A stretch of DNA of 57,708 nucleotides from Candidatus Saganbacteria bacterium (GCA_009772965.1 WPAF01000005.1:1-57708); one strand, 5' to 3'. Shown: positions 16,953 to 25,654, counted from the first letter of the stretch. The notes: generated by a model from the letters alone, not told the origin. Program-made: numbers and translations.

Positions 16953-19928
16953 ATGAGTGAAGATTTAAAATGTGGATGTGTGCAATTTACTAAAATTACA
17001 GTTACACCTGCAAACAGTGGAAAAGTTAAAAGCGTCATTAACAATGAAATAAAAATAATTGATGACTTGATCAAGCTAGTGTCAATGGGAGAAAAAATAG
17101 AAGTATTAAAAAAAATATTAGGGAGGGATCCCAACGATAAAATCAGGAATTATTTTTTTACTGAGGCCTACAAGATATTAGCAAAAGGCAAGTTGTCTGC
17201 GAGTGGTTATGAGGCGGCAATAGATAAAATTGTGGATAAAATTATAGCGGATGCATTAGCAAAAGGTATAATTACTGCTTCACAAAAAGATAAGGTTAAA
17301 TTGGATCTAATTTATGCCTTAAAACAAGATGGTGTAAAAAAAACACTAACCAGAACAAAGGAAGTAATTGCTCCTGAAGCTAGCTTAAGTGGTTGGGCAA
17401 ATAATATTGCTGAATATGCGGCCTATACCAAAGAAGGAAACGAGCTTTGGGATAAAACTGTTGATGAATATACAGCAATAAAGAAGACTCTTACAAGAGA
17501 GACAATAGCAAAGTTTGCAACATTTGCTGTTGGTAAAAAGAGAAAAGACACCGTTGCTTTTCTAATTACTGAGACTGGAAAGGCAGAAACATCGTTGGAG
17601 CGCGGTTTGCGCCCGGAAACAAAGACAAAAATTGAAGCCATAAAAAAAGTAAGGTGTGATGCGCATGGCGCAGGATGTTCGGATGTGAAGGTTGAGAAAC
17701 TAACCAGCGGCGCCTTGGTGTGTGTGCAGGAAGCGCTTAAAAAATTATTGGTAGAGCAAAAAGCTTACACCCTTGATCCCAAAGTACAGAAACAAATAAA
17801 ACCTTCTTCACTTGTGGCCTACAGGGCTGATAAAAACCTGCATAGCGACTCGGCATTTGGAATCAACATGCATAATGGGAGAATACGGCTTGAAGGGAAT
17901 TTCAGCGGCGGGATTGTATTAAATATAGGCGACTATAATACGCGATCAATCGGATCATTTGATTTTCTGCCTACCGGACAAGCCAGCATAAGCCAGACTA
18001 ATCAAGTGTTTTCGGTTGAAGGCAGATTAGGTAATTATCGACTTGGGGGAGGAGTTTTTGGAGTTCCGTTTGAGGGGAATCTTGGTTTGGGTCCAATCAA
18101 TGCAAGTGCACGCAAGCATGAAGTTGGCGGCCATTTTTATGGGTATGGGGTTAACCGATCGTATGCTCCAGATTTTTATCTAGGTGGCAAATATGTAGCC
18201 TATACAAGTGATACTCCAAGGTTTCCAAACCCGAATTATTTGGGTGTCGATGTAAACTTGCAATATGCGCAGTCTTTTTACAATTATAGTAATACGTCTT
18301 GGAAATATTTTATTGCCTCAAGTTTTAGGTACGGGGAAGAAAGAGGGTATGTGCCGGATCCAAAATATGTATTTGTTGAGAAAGGGTATTTGTCAGGAAG
18401 TTTCTTGGGAGAAGGCGGCTTACAGCTTTCTGTAGATAACGTTGGCATACCATGGTTAGCTTATCTGGGTGGCGGTACTTCTATTCCAATGCAAGAAGAA
18501 CGTTCTGATGCATTAAGCAGGCAAACACAATTTAATTTGTACCCTGGAGGGACAATATTTGGCGGATTTATAATCCAGGATCCTAATGTGGGAATTTTTA
18601 GTTTTGATGCTAGGTATACCGGCAGTCCCTTTGGACAACAGCTTAATGCCAGTATTGCTTATGAAAGGCCAAATACTGGGCCATTAACCCCATTTGCTGA
18701 TGTGACCTATAATTGGGAACAGACTCCGTATTTCGATAACCATAAGTTGTTATTTGGTGGTGGCGTGAAAGACTGGAGTTGGAAATTTCTTTCGTTGAGA
18801 ATGAGTTTAAATGCTGGCTTGCAGGTTTATAATAGTACCCCGGGATTTGTTGGATTGTTAAATATAACCGGAACAATTGGGTCGCCAAGAGTGCCGCAGA
18901 GCGGCGGGCACTACCAACAAATTACAACACTTGTACCAAGCGCAAGGCCGCTTGAATATACATGGCTTAGGCGCAGAGGAAATGACGGCATGGTTCCAAG
19001 CACAATTGAAATTGATGCCCACAGGACAGCCGCTTATGCATCAGCATTTAAAATGGGTGCGTTGACAGACTATGAACTTATCTCCATTCCAGCAAATTTA
19101 GAACAAGATGCAAAATCAGCGGATGCAACCTTTTATGGATATACACCCGCAGAAGGGGAAAGCGTGACAATAGGAGATGTTGCCCCAGTTGGATTTTTTG
19201 TAGGCAATGTGGGAAATGCAGCAAGCGCCTCGACACTTACAAATGCAACAGTTCAGGAAAGAAGGCCTGTTTCAAAAAGCGAAATAATAAAGATTTTTGG
19301 CTCTGTAGCTGTTTTATGGAAACAATTTCTTGAAGATCCAGCAAAACATGAGGAAGAAAATCTTATATTTAAAGCGAGTAATATTGAAAATGAAGTAAAA
19401 GAAAAAATAACGGATACTGCAAAACAAAAAGCATTTCTTGATATTTTAAAGCAGGCTCAAATAAAAGTAAATCCAATGCAAAGATACCTGGCTCACATTT
19501 ATTCAATAAGCCACGATAAATTGAATGTATTGAGGATTGGTTATGCCCGGCATATTATGAAAAAGAACGGCGTAGCTGTTAAACAATCTACTGAAGGAAC
19601 AAGGACCGCGGAAAAGCTTATTGCGGCCGTTAATATATTAATTACTGTTGAAAATAATTCAGCAGGTGTGGATTATAAAAAACTCAAAGCAGAATTGGAA
19701 GCAAAAGTAGTTGGCGAAGAAACCATGAAATTTGCCAAAAATTTATTAAAGAAAATCGGCGTAAAGCTTGGTAGCAATGTTGCAGTTAAGGTAGATGCAT
19801 TAAATGCAATATCAAAAGCTTTGGTTGATGTGATTTTAACCTATGCGTATAGCACAACAAGTAAAACAAAAGAAGATGAAAAAATCAAATTGCCTACATT
19901 GCCACAGTTTGAGTTGATGCTTGGATAA
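16953..19928 (+). CDS. unknown large protein with beta-barrel-like core between helical ends
   Basis: 991 residues, not recognised. Residues 1-285 and about 760-991 are Lys/Glu-rich and predicted helical. Residues about 285-690 are alternating polar/aromatic strands with Gly-rich turns (INMHNGRIRLEGNFSG, GRLGNYRLGGGVFG, GGKYVAYTSDTP, FDARYTGSPFGQQ), as in outer-membrane barrels. No signal peptide is visible: it begins MSEDLKCGCVQ with no hydrophobic run, and the C-terminus ends PQFELMLG rather than in a Phe-ended beta-signal. The start is supported by AGGAG at 16941-16945. Either export uses an unrecognised route, or the beta region is not a membrane barrel. It follows the unknown gene at 16237 by 32 nt and is likely co-expressed with it. 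Confidence 0.6.
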   Translation: MSEDLKCGCVQFTKITVTPANSGKVKSVINNEIKIIDDLIKLVSMGEKIEVLKKILGRDPNDKIRNYFFTEAYKILAKGKLSASGYEAAIDKIVDKIIADALAKGIITASQKDKVKLDLIYALKQDGVKKTLTRTKEVIAPEASLSGWANNIAEYAAYTKEGNELWDKTVDEYTAIKKTLTRETIAKFATFAVGKKRKDTVAFLITETGKAETSLERGLRPETKTKIEAIKKVRCDAHGAGCSDVKVEKLTSGALVCVQEALKKLLVEQKAYTLDPKVQKQIKPSSLVAYRADKNLHSDSAFGINMHNGRIRLEGNFSGGIVLNIGDYNTRSIGSFDFLPTGQASISQTNQVFSVEGRLGNYRLGGGVFGVPFEGNLGLGPINASARKHEVGGHFYGYGVNRSYAPDFYLGGKYVAYTSDTPRFPNPNYLGVDVNLQYAQSFYNYSNTSWKYFIASSFRYGEERGYVPDPKYVFVEKGYLSGSFLGEGGLQLSVDNVGIPWLAYLGGGTSIPMQEERSDALSRQTQFNLYPGGTIFGGFIIQDPNVGIFSFDARYTGSPFGQQLNASIAYERPNTGPLTPFADVTYNWEQTPYFDNHKLLFGGGVKDWSWKFLSLRMSLNAGLQVYNSTPGFVGLLNITGTIGSPRVPQSGGHYQQITTLVPSARPLEYTWLRRRGNDGMVPSTIEIDAHRTAAYASAFKMGALTDYELISIPANLEQDAKSADATFYGYTPAEGESVTIGDVAPVGFFVGNVGNAASASTLTNATVQERRPVSKSEIIKIFGSVAVLWKQFLEDPAKHEEENLIFKASNIENEVKEKITDTAKQKAFLDILKQAQIKVNPMQRYLAHIYSISHDKLNVLRIGYARHIMKKNGVAVKQSTEGTRTAEKLIAAVNILITVENNSAGVDYKKLKAELEAKVVGEETMKFAKNLLKKIGVKLGSNVAVKVDALNAISKALVDVILTYAYSTTSKTKEDEKIKLPTLPQFELMLG

Positions 19929-19929
19929 A

Positions 19930-19983
19930 TTAGGAACCTGCGACTGAACCTACCTGCCGGCAGGCAGGCGTCGCGGTTCCTAA
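19930..19983. repeat. nested palindromic element, copy A
   Basis: Outer arms TTAGGAACC (19930-19938) and GGTTCCTAA (19975-19983), middle arms GCGAC (19940-19944) and GTCGC (19970-19974), and inner palindrome CCTGCCGGCAGG (19953-19964). No T-run follows. The inner CCTGCCGGCAGGCAGG and the right-hand GGTTCC recur at 49686-49740. It may act as a 3' stabiliser or terminator for the upstream gene. Confidence 0.6.
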
Positions 19984-19985
19984 AG

Positions 19986-19994
19986 TGATATAAT
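19986..19994 (+). promoter_or_regulatory. extended -10 promoter of smpB (leaderless)
   Basis: TGA-TATAAT: a perfect -10 hexamer at 19989-19994 with the TGn extension at 19986-19988. The GTG start of smpB begins after 6 nt. No convincing -35 is seen, as is usual for extended -10 promoters. Confidence 0.65.
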
Positions 19995-20000
19995 ATATAC

Positions 20001-20459
20001 GTGCCAAAATATTACAAGCTGATTGCCGACAACCGCAAGGCCTTTTTTGACTACCACATTTATGACAAATACAAAGCAGGAATTGCCTTATCCGGCTCAG
20101 AAGTAAAATCGCTTCGCCTCGGCAGGGTCAATTTAAATGATTCTTTTGGGCGGGTTGAGAACGGAGAACTATTCCTGTATAATATGCACATCACGCCGTA
20201 TGCAAAAAGCAGAAGCACCGAAGAAGATGCTGCGCGCAACCGGAAACTTCTGCTAAAAAGCGGAGAATTAAGGAAATTAATCGGCAAGTCGGCGGAAAAA
20301 GGGATGACAATCGTCCCGATTAAGTTGTATTTTGACGGGGATTGGGCTAAAGTAGACATTGCCTTGGCAAAGGCAAAAAGAAAATATGAAAAAAGAGAAT
20401 CAATTCGAAAAAGGGAAACTGATAGAGAAGTTAAAAGGATACTTGGAAAACATGATTAA
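20001..20459 (+). CDS. smpB: SsrA-binding protein SmpB
   Basis: 152 residues, normal length for SmpB, the tmRNA-binding protein that delivers tmRNA to stalled ribosomes. Family segments are all present: FFDYHIYDKYKAGIALSGSE near the N-terminus, SLRLGRVNLNDSF, YNMHITPYAKS, RNRKLLL, and the basic tail RKYEKRESIRKRETDREVKR, which enters the mRNA channel. The start codon is GTG, 6 nt after a perfect TATAAT and without an SD, so it is predicted leaderless. Two small ORFs and the tmRNA gene follow with overlaps, so smpB and ssrA probably share one transcript. Confidence 0.95.
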   Translation: MPKYYKLIADNRKAFFDYHIYDKYKAGIALSGSEVKSLRLGRVNLNDSFGRVENGELFLYNMHITPYAKSRSTEEDAARNRKLLLKSGELRKLIGKSAEKGMTIVPIKLYFDGDWAKVDIALAKAKRKYEKRESIRKRETDREVKRILGKHD

Positions 20460-20631
20460 ACCAGTTGGACAAAAATATTCAATGAAAGACGTATATGCAG
20501 AAGCGATCCGCTTCATGAAGGATGAAGTAAAAGAGATGAAAAAAGCTCCTCTTACTCCTGCTGAGGATGCAAACCTTGAGCTTTTGGCTAAAAAAGTTTC
20601 AAACGAGGTCATAAAGGACATGAAAATATGA
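20452..20631 (+). CDS. small unknown protein between smpB and ssrA (ORF1)
   Basis: The ATG at 20452 gives a 59-residue protein (begins MIKPVGQKYSMKDVY) that overlaps the smpB stop by 8 nt, a typical coupled start. A longer frame from 20359 lies wholly inside smpB and is less likely. It is predicted largely helical, rich in Lys and Glu, with no signal or membrane segment. No family is recognised. Its stop overlaps the next ORF by 4 nt (ATGA). Confidence 0.6.
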   Translation: MIKPVGQKYSMKDVYAEAIRFMKDEVKEMKKAPLTPAEDANLELLAKKVSNEVIKDMKI

Positions 20632-21059
20632 TAAGGGTTCCCGGGCAAGGCCCGGTTGTTCCTTGGAAAAAAGTTGAGGAAACAACACCGGAAATCCGTA
20701 AACCGATGCCTGCCCCAAAAGAGGGCAACAAAGGCCCCGATTTTGACGCGCGTTCAATTGCTGTCAGGATGGCGGCTCTAGCGGTTGAGGCAAAAGAAAA
20801 AGAACTATCTTTTGAGGAGATAATACAGCGGGCGATTGATGAAACCGGCATGACAAACCCCGAAGCGGCAATTGAAGAAGCCAGCCGTAAATTACATAAA
20901 GAAATTGAAGATGAAATTGAAATGATTAAATCTAATAAAGAACTAATGGATGAAGCCGATGCCTGGAAAACATTCAGCGAAATACTTGAAAGCGAACTTT
21001 CACAAGACCAGATATCCGATTTCCTTGGCGCAATTAAAGAATCAATCAAGGGGCTGTAA
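20628..21059 (+). CDS. unknown acidic helical protein upstream of ssrA (ORF2)
   Basis: 143 residues, acidic and mostly helical. It opens with a Pro-rich N-terminus (MIRVPGQGPVVPWKKVEETT) followed by a soluble helical domain (ARSIAVRMAALAVEAKEKEL, DEIEMIKSNKELMDEADAW). No family is recognised. The start overlaps ORF1 by ATGA. The last 10 nt, including the stop codon, lie inside the tmRNA gene (5' end at 21050), so either the tmRNA is cut from this mRNA or has its own promoter inside this ORF; I see no strong one. The context suggests, but does not show, a role with SmpB/tmRNA. Confidence 0.6.
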   Translation: MIRVPGQGPVVPWKKVEETTPEIRKPMPAPKEGNKGPDFDARSIAVRMAALAVEAKEKELSFEEIIQRAIDETGMTNPEAAIEEASRKLHKEIEDEIEMIKSNKELMDEADAWKTFSEILESELSQDQISDFLGAIKESIKGL

Positions 21060-21458
21060 GGGTTTTGACGGGGAGGTTTGGGGTATAGGCTGCGAGCCGA
21101 GGATGTCATCTCAACCTCGTAAATAATGGTGGCAAACAAATAAACGCAGACGTTAAAACTGCACTCAATGGTGTTCAATGGCTTTGGACAGATTCCAAGG
21201 TATTAGCACCGGCGATGGCTTAACTAATAAAATAGTTGGCCGCACTAACCGTTTTTGCCGATAGGGGCGGGTTCTAGTGTAATAATATCGGATACCTGGC
21301 CGGTATCTCCCGTATGCCGGTTGGGAAAAATTATACGGGATTGCTTAAGGAAGTCCTCGCTTTGGGACAACCCTTAAGGACACAAATAAAAAAAGCTACG
21401 CTCGTAGCGGCTTATATGCCTTCCTTTTCGGACGGGGGTTCGACTCCCCCCAGCTCCA
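21050..21458 (+). ncRNA. ssrA: transfer-messenger RNA (tmRNA)
   Basis: The tRNA-like ends are clear: GGGGCTGTAAGGGTTTTGACGGGG at 5' (from 21050), and at 3' GGACGGGGGTTCGACTCCCCCC followed by AGCTCCA ending at 21458. CCA is not encoded. The likely tag frame starts at GGC 21131 (GKQINADVKT...), like the GK-start tag of Bacillus, and runs 30 codons to ...KVLAPAMA with TAA at 21221-21223. That stop lies in a small hairpin (GCTTAACTA/TAGTTGGC, 21218-21240), as in other tmRNAs. It frees ribosomes stalled on broken mRNA. No T-run follows; the 3' end directly meets the stop codon of the convergent gene. I place the ends by the acceptor stem, so plus or minus 1-2 nt. Confidence 0.93.
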
Positions 21459-21863
21459 TTAGTAATGCACTTCGATGGCTCTAGGCGGGCAGGGGCGGAT
21501 GCAGAGCTCGCAGGCAATGCACTTTTCAGGATCAAATTCCACCTTCATGGTTTTGCGGTCTTTGATATAAAGCGAGCCGGTGGGGCAAATGCTCACGCAT
21601 GCCCCGCATTGGACGCACTTTTCCCAGTTCACTTTTATATCTTTGCTCAACGGCTCAATTGATAATCCCTGCTCTTTTAAATATTTAATTCCTTTTTCAG
21701 TGTTTTCTCCGCTAAGCTCAAGCACCATATGTCCTTCCTGGTCAGGGGTAATGCTGGCCTTAAGGATATTAAAAACTAAATTAAATTCTTTTATCAATTT
21801 ATAAACGAGGGGCTGGTTGATTTTTTCTTTGGGAAAATTTATCACTATTTTACGTGATGTCAT
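21459..21863 (-). CDS. NIL domain/4Fe-4S ferredoxin protein (homocysteine synthesis partner)
   Basis: 134 residues: an N-terminal NIL-like domain (about 1-75, KIVINFPKEKINQPLVYKL) and a two-cluster ferredoxin (CVQCGACVSICP and CIACELCIRPCP). In methanogens and many anaerobes this protein pairs with a DUF39 enzyme to insert sulfur into an aspartate-semialdehyde-derived intermediate, giving homocysteine. Here it starts 2 nt after the stop of the DUF39 gene, with cysK just upstream, so all three form a sulfur-assimilation operon. Its stop codon directly abuts the 3' end of tmRNA on the other strand. Confidence 0.88.
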   Translation of the reverse strand: MTSRKIVINFPKEKINQPLVYKLIKEFNLVFNILKASITPDQEGHMVLELSGENTEKGIKYLKEQGLSIEPLSKDIKVNWEKCVQCGACVSICPTGSLYIKDRKTMKVEFDPEKCIACELCIRPCPPRAIEVHY

Positions 21864-21864
21864 T

Positions 21865-23076
21865 TTATTCCTCCTTGCTTACCGGCCGCTCATTAAGCGG
21901 TTTAAATGCCGGTGTGCTGGCGCCGGACGGCAAATCTGCTACTTTTTCTGTCAGCAAAAACTCGCCTTTTTTAATTTTTTGCTTCAGGTCTTCCGCAATT
22001 TCTCTGGCCTTAGAATAGCTGGAAATACCGGAAGTAGGGATCTTTTTCCCGTTTACTTCTATTTCGCCTGATTTTACCTGCTTATAATTCACCTCGGCTA
22101 AAACCTCGGGCTTGCCGGTGGGATAAGCAACGCTATAATCAACCACCGCGGCAACAATATCTTCATCTTTTATAGCAGTATACTTTAGCATTTCTTCATT
22201 TAAAATTGGAATTGGTATCCCAATCCCAACATTTAAAGTAGTGCCATACCCGATAAAACTTACCCCTTTGAGCCACTTTGAGCTCATTTGCTTAAGATCT
22301 CCGATTACTGCCAGCGTGGCGGAAGGCCTCTTTGGCACTCCGTTATCAAGGCGCGGGGCGTTGGGGTTATGCTGAGTTCCCTGCCAGGCAATGTACCCAA
22401 TCCCTCCTCCCAGCCAGATCCTGCTGCCAATGCCGATTGTCTTGTAATAGGGGTCGTTTAAAAGGGGTGAGAGCTGGCCGGCACTGCAGTAATTGGCGTT
22501 TCCAAGCTTTGGCTTGAGCGTCCCAAGATAGGTGTAAATCGGCTTGTCTGAAAGGTTTACCGCCACATTGTAATTTTGATAAGCATTGCGGGAGTTAAAC
22601 AAAACTGCTTCGTTTAAATCTTTTATATTTATCCATGAGTCAAGATGCTTTCTCGGATAGCAGTCCGTCCCGTACGCGCTAACGGTTAATCTCACGTCTT
22701 TGCCTGCAACCAAATCCTCAATGACATGCGCACCGCCGTATGCAAACTCTCCTGGATGAACCTTGTTTCTTGGATCATCATCTGAGAGGGCAGTAGCTCC
22801 GATATATAAGTCAACTGCCGCCCAGCCGGTATAAGCCGGTATATCATTTAAATATGCTTTTCCTCCGCCGGCTTTTATTTTTGGTTTTGTATGGCCAAAA
22901 TTAAAATAGGCGCCGGATGAGCACATCGGGCCAAAAGTGCCGGTGGTGACAACATCCACTTCCTTTGCCGCCTTTTCGATGCCTTTCTTTTCTACGATTT
23001 CAATAATTTCTTCAGCGGTAACAATAACCGCCTGTCCCTTTTTTATCTTTTCATTTATCTCTGCTATGGTTTTCAT
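21865..23076 (-). CDS. homocysteine biosynthesis protein, DUF39 family
   Basis: 403 residues, full-length DUF39. The hallmark N-terminal CSSGAYFNFGHTKPKI and the Cys-containing TVSAYGTDCYPRKH and NANYCSAGQLSP segments are present. Members convert aspartate semialdehyde plus sulfide to homocysteine with the help of a NIL-ferredoxin protein, bypassing acyl-homoserine sulfhydrylation. The start is supported by AGGAGGAAATT upstream. It lies 17 nt after cysK and 1 nt before the NIL-ferredoxin gene. The family assignment is strong; the reaction is taken from work on archaeal homologues. Confidence 0.88.
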   Translation of the reverse strand: MKTIAEINEKIKKGQAVIVTAEEIIEIVEKKGIEKAAKEVDVVTTGTFGPMCSSGAYFNFGHTKPKIKAGGGKAYLNDIPAYTGWAAVDLYIGATALSDDDPRNKVHPGEFAYGGAHVIEDLVAGKDVRLTVSAYGTDCYPRKHLDSWINIKDLNEAVLFNSRNAYQNYNVAVNLSDKPIYTYLGTLKPKLGNANYCSAGQLSPLLNDPYYKTIGIGSRIWLGGGIGYIAWQGTQHNPNAPRLDNGVPKRPSATLAVIGDLKQMSSKWLKGVSFIGYGTTLNVGIGIPIPILNEEMLKYTAIKDEDIVAAVVDYSVAYPTGKPEVLAEVNYKQVKSGEIEVNGKKIPTSGISSYSKAREIAEDLKQKIKKGEFLLTEKVADLPSGASTPAFKPLNERPVSKEE

Positions 23077-23093
23077 TTTAATTTCCTCCTAAA

Positions 23094-24017
23094 TTATTCA
23101 GAATACAGCTCACTGCTTAGGTATCTTTCTCCTGCATCAGGAAAAATTACTACAATGAGTTTGTCTTTGCTTTCCGGCCTTTTGGCAACTTGAATGGCAG
23201 CATATGCCGCCGCGCCTGAAGAAATCCCGCAAAGGATCCCTTCTTCTTTACTCATCCGCCTGGCCGTTTGCATGGCTTCTTCGTTTGACACCTGGATTAT
23301 TTCATCGATTATTTTTTTATTGAATACTTTTGGGATAAATCCGGCTCCGATTCCCTGAATTTTGTGCGGGCCGGGATTTCCGCCTGATATTACCGGCGAT
23401 TCTTTTGGCTCAACGGCAATAGCTTTTATTCCCGGCTTTCTTTTTTTAATAACTTCTGCGATGCCGGTCAAAGTGCCGCCGGTTCCAACTCCGGCGATTA
23501 TGTAATCTATTTTTTTATCCGTATCCTTCCAGATTTCCTCAGCGGTGGTATGCTTATGGATTTCAGGGTTTGCCGGATTATTAAACTGTTGCGGCATAAA
23601 AGCATTTTTTTCTTTTTTAACAAGGTTTTCTGCCTTTTCAATTGCTCCCTTCATTCCAAGCGCCCCATCGGTTAAAACAAGCTCAGCCCCAAGCGCTTTT
23701 AAAAGGTTTCTCCTTTCCGTGCTCATTGTTTCCGGCATGGTTAAGATAAGCTTGTATCCTTTTACTGCGCAGGCAAAAGCCAGGGCAATGCCGGTGTTGC
23801 CGGATGTTGGCTCAATGATTATTGAGCTCCTGTTCAGCAAGCCTTCTTTTTCCGCCCTTTCGATCATGGCTATGCCTATCCGGTCTTTTACCGATGAACA
23901 GGGATTAAAAAACTCAAGCTTTGCCGCTACTTTTCCCGGGCATCCTTGCGTTATTTTGTTTAAATAAACAAGAGGCGTGTTTCCGATTAATTCCAAAACT
24001 GAATTTGCTATTTTCAT
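23094..24017 (-). CDS. cysK: cysteine synthase (O-acetylserine sulfhydrylase)
   Basis: 307 residues, normal CysK length. [12 protein letters not shown] (8-19) opens the protein; SSVKDRI puts the PLP lysine at Lys44. The substrate loop is TSGNTG, the PLP phosphate loop is GVGTGGT, and GISSGAA is near the end. It makes cysteine from O-acetylserine (or a related acceptor) and sulfide. AAGGGGAC before the ATG is the SD. It heads the cysK-DUF39-NIL-ferredoxin operon, so cysteine and homocysteine are made from sulfide by one transcript. Confidence 0.93.
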   Translation of the reverse strand: MKIANSVLELIGNTPLVYLNKITQGCPGKVAAKLEFFNPCSSVKDRIGIAMIERAEKEGLLNRSSIIIEPTSGNTGIALAFACAVKGYKLILTMPETMSTERRNLLKALGAELVLTDGALGMKGAIEKAENLVKKEKNAFMPQQFNNPANPEIHKHTTAEEIWKDTDKKIDYIIAGVGTGGTLTGIAEVIKKRKPGIKAIAVEPKESPVISGGNPGPHKIQGIGAGFIPKVFNKKIIDEIIQVSNEEAMQTARRMSKEEGILCGISSGAAAYAAIQVAKRPESKDKLIVVIFPDAGERYLSSELYSE

Positions 24018-24036
24018 GTTAGTCCCCTTAAACTGA

Positions 24037-24042
24037 ATTATA
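24037..24042 (-). promoter_or_regulatory. -10 box of the cysK operon
   Basis: A perfect TATAAT on the minus strand, about 20 nt upstream of the cysK ATG. The leader is short (about 13-14 nt) and carries an SD. The -35 is weak (TTTATA with 17-nt spacing). The leader is too short for an S-box or T-box. Confidence 0.5.
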
Positions 24043-24087
24043 ATCTAAAAAGCAATGCATATAAAGTGGAACTTATTGGTAAATTTA

Positions 24088-24705
24088 TCAGGCGGGAATA
24101 TTGTAAAGAACAGCCTCTAGAGCGGCAGACGCCATAAGCGATGCGCAGGCAAAGACGCGTGGGGCTAAGGGGGGATTTTCTGGGCCGACGCAGGTGACAC
24201 CATCTCCGACCATGTAAATGTTGTTTTTAATCTTTTTAATTTTAATTTCTGATTGATTAGTAATCCCTGCCATGCCGCAGCCGAAAATTAATAGTTTGTT
24301 AGTGTTGCCAAAGGTTTCCATGATAAGCTTTTTTGACGGAACATTGTCGAAGGCTTCAAATATTATGTCTCGGTCTTGGAAATACGAAGCGATGTTCTCG
24401 TCTGATAATTGAGCCTTAACCTTTTTGATTTTCAGATCGGGATTGATCTTTAATAATCGTGTGCTTAAGACATCAACCTTGGACTGACCAACCTCATCTA
24501 AATAATAATATTGGCGGTTGAGATTTTTGGTTTCGACGACATCAAAATCCATCAACTCAAAATTTTTAAAGCCACTCCTGACCAGACAAACCACAATGTT
24601 TGAACCCAAGCCGCCGCAACCGGCGATCCCGATTTTAGTCTTTTCAATCTTGGCCAATTGTTCCGGCAAAAAATAATTAGTCAAGGCTTGTTCAAAATCA
24701 TTCAT
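24088..24705 (-). CDS. thiF: ThiF-type adenylyltransferase for ThiS
   Basis: The ATG at 24705 gives 205 residues starting [12 protein letters not shown]; it overlaps the end of thiH by 8 nt and has GGAGG 11 nt upstream. A start at 24741 would add 12 residues inside thiH. The E1-like fold is shown by GIAGCGGLGSN (ATP-binding loop), DFDVVETKNLNRQ and VGQSKVD. It adenylates the C-terminal Gly-Gly of ThiS so that sulfur can be loaded for thiazole synthesis. Last gene of the thi operon. There are no paired zinc-binding CxxC motifs, and the protein is shorter than MoeB, consistent with the ThiF2-type seen with ThiH in anaerobes. Confidence 0.88.
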   Translation of the reverse strand: MNDFEQALTNYFLPEQLAKIEKTKIGIAGCGGLGSNIVVCLVRSGFKNFELMDFDVVETKNLNRQYYYLDEVGQSKVDVLSTRLLKINPDLKIKKVKAQLSDENIASYFQDRDIIFEAFDNVPSKKLIMETFGNTNKLLIFGCGMAGITNQSEIKIKKIKNNIYMVGDGVTCVGPENPPLAPRVFACASLMASAALEAVLYNIPA

Positions 24706-25654
24706 TGCCAATCTGCCTCCAATCAGTGATGACTGGATCATAACCTTTCTTGGTTAGCATCTCTTTAACTTCAACCAACGATCGCTCATCATTAATAGTA
24801 AACTGGCCCGTTCCTTCATTATCATTATAGCCGCCAACCCGGGTAGAGGAGCCAGCGGAGAGTTTTGTGACGCCAAATTCCAAAATCTGATCGCGAAATT
24901 GGGCGGATTCACGCGTTGATAAGTTTATTCCAACTCGAGGAAACATCAATCGTGTTGTGGCGATGATTGAAAGCATTACTTGATCAGAAATCGGCTGATA
25001 ATCGTTGGTGTCTCCGGCCACTTTTTGCAGGCGAGGGAAGGAGAGGGAATATTCGACCCCAGGATATTTTTTCTCCAGATAGCGCAGGTGTTCAAACAAA
25101 GCTTTTAGGTCTTCTCTCCAATCTGCCAGACCCAAAAGGATTCCCAGAGAGAGATGGCGCATACCGGCCTGAGCAATTTTTTCCGGGGCTTGATAGCGAT
25201 AATCATAATCTCTCTTTTTGCCAGCGGGATGAAGTTGCTTGTAAACTTCTCGATCGTAAGTTTCCTGATAAATAGTAACCCCGTCAGCACCCGCTAAAAA
25301 TAATTCACAATATTCTTTTGTTTCCAGCGGATAAATTTCTAAAGAGATGTTGGGGAAATATTTGCCAGCGACTAAAACTGCTTCTTTTATGTAGCTGACC
25401 GGCGATTGCAGACGAGATTCACCGGTCAATATCAAAATATTCTGCAAGCCGGTTTTTGCCAGAGTTTGACACTCCTTTTCGATCTCTTGAGCCGAGAGTT
25501 TTTTTCTTGAAATATCATGTCTCCGGCTAAAACCACAATAGAGACAATGGTTATCACAATAGTTAGAAATATAGAGTGGGGCGTATAAGCTGATTGCCCG
25601 GCCAAAATATTGACGGGTTAATTTTTTTGCCCGTGTTGCTAAGTCATTGGTCAT
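24698..25654 (-). CDS. thiH: 2-iminoacetate synthase ThiH (radical SAM)
   Basis: 318 residues. The radical-SAM cluster motif CDNHCLYC is at about 33-40, followed by [14 protein letters not shown] and the family's [18 protein letters not shown] and GRVG-like [11 protein letters not shown] segments. It splits tyrosine to make dehydroglycine (2-iminoacetate), the oxygen-independent route used by anaerobes instead of ThiO. Its start overlaps thiG by 11 nt and its end overlaps thiF by 8 nt. It is somewhat shorter than E. coli ThiH (about 377 residues), mainly at the N-terminus. Confidence 0.9.
   Translation of the reverse strand: MTNDLATRAKKLTRQYFGRAISLYAPLYISNYCDNHCLYCGFSRRHDISRKKLSAQEIEKECQTLAKTGLQNILILTGESRLQSPVSYIKEAVLVAGKYFPNISLEIYPLETKEYCELFLAGADGVTIYQETYDREVYKQLHPAGKKRDYDYRYQAPEKIAQAGMRHLSLGILLGLADWREDLKALFEHLRYLEKKYPGVEYSLSFPRLQKVAGDTNDYQPISDQVMLSIIATTRLMFPRVGINLSTRESAQFRDQILEFGVTKLSAGSSTRVGGYNDNEGTGQFTINDERSLVEVKEMLTKKGYDPVITDWRQIGNE

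Noticed and set aside
24018-24087. S-box or T-box before cysK
   Set aside because: The leader after the TATAAT is about 14 nt, too short for either element.
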